Source of the DNA: an uncultured Devosia sp.
GTDB lineage: Bacteria > Pseudomonadota > Alphaproteobacteria > Rhizobiales > Devosiaceae
NCBI GenBank assembly: GCA_913775215.1
Contig: CAJYKO010000044.1
Coordinates: forward strand, 1-9,146
DNA length: 9,146 nt
Reading direction: 5' to 3'
How positions within the stretch are numbered: the stretch's first letter is position 1; each line of letters begins with the position of its first letter. The notes under the pieces are model-generated. The model did not search any database. It saw only the letters and a program-made list of their open reading frames with translations, and was not told where the DNA came from. The position numbers and the translations under genes are program-made. Of the stretch, positions 6,724 to 9,146 are shown in pieces.

Positions 6724-7758
6724 ATGTCACGCACGATCAAAGCCGCCCTACTCCTGGGTCTCGCTTCCGCCAGCCTTGCCACGCCAGCCTTCGCACAGGG
6801 CAAGACGCTCACTATTTCCTGGTGGGGTTTCAATGGCGAAAAGCTCGAAGAATTCGTTCTCGCGCCCTTCCGCGAGCAGTGCGGCTGCGAAATCCAGTTC
6901 GAAACCGGCAACAATGGCGAGCGCCTGAACAAGCTACAGATCCGCAACGGGGCCGGCGTCGACGTCGCCTATTTCTCGGACAGCTTTAGCCAGCAGGGCA
7001 TCGAGCTCGGCCTCTTCCAGCAGCTCGACCGCAGCAAACTGACCAACCTCGATGGTCTTTATGATCTCGCCAAGGATCCGCAGGGCGGCTATGGCCCGGC
7101 CTATACGATCGGCCGCGTCGGAATCGTTTATGACTCGGCCAAGGTGACGACGCCGATCACCTCCTGGAACGACCTGTGGCGCGAAGACCTCGCCTCGTCG
7201 CTGTCGCTGCCGGGGATTACCACCACCGCTGGTCCAATGGTTGTGGTCAAGGCCGGTGAGCATCAGGGCGTCGACGCTTTCGCCGATGCCGATGGCGCCT
7301 TTGCCGGCATTGAAGCGCTGAAGCCGAACGTCGTGAAGAACTACAATACCGGCTCGGAGATGATTAACCTCTTCTCGACCGGCGAAGTGACGGCTGCCGT
7401 GGCACAGGATTTTACCTTGGGCCAGATTCAGGCCGCCGTGCCGTCAGTCGTCTGGGCCGACCTGTCTGAGGGCTCGATCGCGACGCTGAACACCGTCAAT
7501 ATCCCGAAGGGCGCTGCCGAGCCGGAACTGGCCTATCAGTTCATCAACTTCATCCTCTCCCCTGAAATCCAGCAGAAGCTGGCTGAGGAAGGCGTTGACG
7601 CGCCGGTGGTGAAGTCTGTGAAGCTGACACCGGAACAGGCTTCGCTCTGGACCTATGGCGAGGACGTGATCGCCGGCCTTCAGAGCATTGACTCGGCCAA
7701 GCTCAATGCTGCCAAGGGTGGCTGGGTGGATCGCTGGAACGAAATCTTCGGCATGTAA
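6724..7758 (+). CDS. Periplasmic solute-binding protein of a polyamine-type (PotD-like) ABC importer
   Basis: The gene encodes 344 residues, the usual size for PotD/PotF-type binding proteins. The N-terminus is a Sec signal peptide: MSRTIK, a hydrophobic stretch at about 7-22, and a probable cleavage after AFA (residue 23). The mature protein starts GKTLTISWWGFN, the first beta strand of the fold. It continues with VDVAYFSDSFSQQGIELGLFQQLDRSKLTNL and the hinge-region pattern GGYGPAYTIGRVGIVYDSAKVTTPITSWNDLW, both very like PotD. TLNTVNIPKGAAEPELAYQFINFILSPEIQQKLAE is the conserved C-lobe segment. A close Cys pair (Cys52, Cys54; QCGCEI) is present in the mature protein. The AAGGA ribosome site lies 7 nt upstream. 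It is the first gene of an operon with two permeases. The substrate may be spermidine or putrescine, but this binding-protein family also takes other amines and amino-acid derivatives, so I leave it open. Confidence 0.88.
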   Translation: MSRTIKAALLLGLASASLATPAFAQGKTLTISWWGFNGEKLEEFVLAPFREQCGCEIQFETGNNGERLNKLQIRNGAGVDVAYFSDSFSQQGIELGLFQQLDRSKLTNLDGLYDLAKDPQGGYGPAYTIGRVGIVYDSAKVTTPITSWNDLWREDLASSLSLPGITTTAGPMVVVKAGEHQGVDAFADADGAFAGIEALKPNVVKNYNTGSEMINLFSTGEVTAAVAQDFTLGQIQAAVPSVVWADLSEGSIATLNTVNIPKGAAEPELAYQFINFILSPEIQQKLAEEGVDAPVVKSVKLTPEQASLWTYGEDVIAGLQSIDSAKLNAAKGGWVDRWNEIFGM

Positions 7759-7765
7759 AATTTTG

Positions 7766-7892
7766 GGGTGTCGGGGTGTGCAAAACCCTCCGACACCCAC
7801 TCTTTCATTCCCGGCGCGTCGGGAATGCCATATGCACTGCAGAATAGAGATTCTCGTCGCGCGAGAATGAGCCGGTGGTTGAGGGACCACCG
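7766..7892 (+). other. Cluster of four stem-loops in the spacer between binding-protein and permease genes
   Basis: The 152-nt spacer (7759-7910) contains four perfect inverted repeats in a row. They are GGGTGTCGG/CCGACACCC (7766-7774 with 7790-7798, 9 bp, 15-nt loop), CATTCCCG/CGGGAATG (7806-7813 with 7820-7827, 8 bp, 6-nt loop), ATTCTCG/CGAGAAT (7850-7856 with 7862-7868, 7 bp, 5-nt loop) and CGGTGGT/ACCACCG (7873-7879 with 7886-7892, 7 bp, 6-nt loop). The four stems differ in sequence, so this is not one repeated unit. None is followed by a clear U-tract. Such intercistronic hairpins commonly stabilise the upstream binding-protein mRNA against 3' exonucleases and make it more abundant than permease mRNA; that role is inferred here. 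The last hairpin ends 4 nt before the AAAGG (7897-7901) that serves the permease start. Confidence 0.65.
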
Positions 7893-7910
7893 CAGCAAAG
7901 GCCAAGGCCA

Positions 7911-8735
7911 ATGAAACGCATAGCAGGCTGGACGCTCGCGTCGCCCGCCACTCTCCTCGTGCTGCTCGGGCTTGTCGCTCCTGTGGCGGCAACTATCTAC
8001 ACGACCTTCGGTACGCCCGGCGGGCCCTTTTCGACCTACCAGGCCTTTTTCGCCAGCGGCTTCCGCCGGACCGTCTTGCTGCGCACCATCAACGTGTCGC
8101 TGATCGTCACCGTCATTGCTCTGGTGATCGGCTTTGTCACCGCTTATGTCGTGTCGCGCGCGCCGAGCTGGCTGAAATCGATCCTCATCGTCGCGGCGGT
8201 GTTTCCGCTGCTGACGGGTGTCGTGGTGCGCTCGTTCGCCTGGCTCATCATTCTTGGCAAGAACGGTATTCTCAATTCCACGCTGATCAATCTCGGGATC
8301 ATCACCGAACCGCTGCAGATGCTTTATACGCAGGGCTCTGTGATCCTTGCGATGGTCTATCTCTTCGTGCCGCTGATGGTGCTGACCTTGGTGGGCGTGC
8401 TCGAAGCCATTCCAGACGATCTCATCCAGGCTTCCGCATCGCTCGGCGCCAATTCCTGGGCGACCTTTACGCAGGTCATCCTGCCGCTCGCCGTTCCGGG
8501 GCTAATTGTCGGCGCCGTGCTGGTCTTTACCGGTAGCTTCACCTCCTACGCGACGCCGCAGCTTCTGGGTGGCGAACAGGTGATGATGATGGGCACGTTG
8601 ATGTATCAGCAGGCCATGGTCACTTTCGACTGGGTCAGCGCCTCGACCATCGCCGCCATCATGGTGGTGATCACCATTGCCATCGTTGCCGCCATGAATG
8701 CCGCCGCGCGGCGCCTTAACCCGATGACCGTGTGA
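7911..8735 (+). CDS. Polyamine-type ABC transporter permease, PotB-like
   Basis: This is an inner-membrane permease subunit of 274 residues, close to the family norm. About six hydrophobic helices are visible, near residues 10-32, 61-85, 89-114, 143-166, 192-212 and 246-267. The cytoplasmic EAA loop that contacts the ATPase is at about 172-192 (IQASASLGANSWATFTQVILP), with the LGA-x-x-W/x and ILP landmarks typical of the family. The ATG at 7911 is chosen because it gives the canonical short N-terminus before helix 1 and has AAAGG (7897-7901) nine bases upstream. A GTG at 7875 would add 12 residues encoded within the last hairpin of the spacer and is unlikely. The stop overlaps the start of the next gene by one base (TGATG), so the two permeases are translationally coupled and should form a heterodimeric channel. 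No ATPase gene is visible in the window; it probably lies beyond the right edge. Confidence 0.9.
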   Translation: MKRIAGWTLASPATLLVLLGLVAPVAATIYTTFGTPGGPFSTYQAFFASGFRRTVLLRTINVSLIVTVIALVIGFVTAYVVSRAPSWLKSILIVAAVFPLLTGVVVRSFAWLIILGKNGILNSTLINLGIITEPLQMLYTQGSVILAMVYLFVPLMVLTLVGVLEAIPDDLIQASASLGANSWATFTQVILPLAVPGLIVGAVLVFTGSFTSYATPQLLGGEQVMMMGTLMYQQAMVTFDWVSASTIAAIMVVITIAIVAAMNAAARRLNPMTV

Positions 8736-9146
8736 TGCCGACAAAACTCCACCCTGCCCTGATCGGCTTCACCGTCCTCGTCTTCATTTTCCTTGTCGGG
8801 CCGCTGGTCATCGTCGTTGGCTCGGCGCTGAGCGACACGACCTATCTGACTTTCCCGCCGCAGGGGCTTAGCCTGAGGTGGTTCGAAAACATCTTTGCCA
8901 TTGACGCCTTCCGGCGGACGATCCTGACCAGTCTGCAAGTGGCCGTGATCTCGACCTTCGTGGCGCTGGTGATCGGCATTCCGGCGTCTTATGCAATGAG
9001 TCGCTATCGCATTCAGTTGCCAGGGTGGCTGTCGACGCTGTTTGTCTTGCCGGTGCTGGTGCCCGAATTGGTGCTGGGGTTTTCGCTCCTTAAAAACCTC
9101 GCCTTCCAGTTCAATGCCCCGATCTATCTATCGCTGATCATCGGGC
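8735..9146 (+). CDS. Polyamine-type ABC transporter permease, PotC-like (5' part, cut by window end)
   Basis: The second inner-membrane permease of the importer; 137 residues are visible out of an expected 260-270. The start ATG shares its A with the preceding TGA. The translation begins MPTKLHPALIGFTVLVFIFLVGPLV (quoted in part: MPTKLHPALIG, then helix 1 to about residue 30). It then gives the periplasmic motif LTFPPQGLSLRWFENIF (about 38-54), which is characteristic of PotC-like permeases. Helix 2 (about 66-87) runs into ASYAMSRY, and helix 3 is rich in Leu/Val/Pro (about 101-119). The EAA loop would lie beyond the window end. The frame is open to the last base, with no stop. The assignment rests on this motif and on its position after a PotB-like gene. 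Confidence 0.88.
   Translation, partial: MPTKLHPALIGFTVLVFIFLVGPLVIVVGSALSDTTYLTFPPQGLSLRWFENIFAIDAFRRTILTSLQVAVISTFVALVIGIPASYAMSRYRIQLPGWLSTLFVLPVLVPELVLGFSLLKNLAFQFNAPIYLSLIIG

Noticed and set aside
7766..7798. First spacer hairpin as a full operon terminator after the binding-protein gene
   Set aside because: It is followed by ACTCTTTC and not a U-run, and matching permease genes follow on the same strand. Partial termination is possible but a full stop is not supported.
7688..7870. Small plus-strand open frame (60 codons) across the end of the binding-protein gene and the spacer
   Set aside because: It lies out of frame within the binding-protein gene for much of its length, has no ribosome site, and the spacer part is explained by hairpins.

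Overview
The window is about 60% G+C, densely coded, and looks chromosomal and alphaproteobacterial, most likely order Hyphomicrobiales (a Devosia- or Rhizobium-like organism). That placement is inferred from three things: a divergent putR/putA pair with an Lrp-type PutR, a PutA that lacks the N-terminal ribbon-helix-helix domain but carries a C-terminal extension, and ABC-transporter operons typical of the group. I see no mobile element, CRISPR array, tRNA or rRNA.

Layout. (1) Positions 1-2587, plus strand: the 3' end of a di/oligopeptide-type (Dpp/Opp) ABC importer operon. It holds the tail of a DppC-like permease, then two ATPases (DppD- and DppF-like) joined by ATGA overlaps, then a small GAF-domain protein 25 nt downstream. 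A strong hairpin at 2611-2642 lies between this operon and the convergent putA and probably ends both. (2) Positions 2647-6018, minus strand: a nearly full-length proline-catabolic PutA (proline dehydrogenase plus P5C dehydrogenase plus C-terminal domain). A single in-frame amber codon (5293-5295) interrupts it inside the most conserved proline dehydrogenase motif. (3) Positions 6019-6139: the putA/putR divergent regulatory region. (4) Positions 6140-6607, plus: an intact Lrp/AsnC-family PutR. (5) Positions 6724-9146, plus: the start of a second ABC importer of the polyamine type (PotD-like binding protein, PotB-like permease, PotC-like permease cut by the window end). A 152-nt spacer between the binding-protein gene and the first permease contains four consecutive perfect stem-loops.

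How the genes fit together. The region combines uptake of peptides and of an unidentified (polyamine-like) cation or amine with oxidation of proline to glutamate, the last controlled by PutR. The most notable point is that proline oxidation appears broken. The amber codon separates the active-site Lys of proline dehydrogenase from its Asp, Tyr and Arg residues, while the rest of the 1123-residue frame shows no other damage. The mutation is therefore either very recent or a base-call error. I found nothing that looks like a wholly new biological system; the amber codon, the hairpin array and the GAF gene are the items most worth checking.
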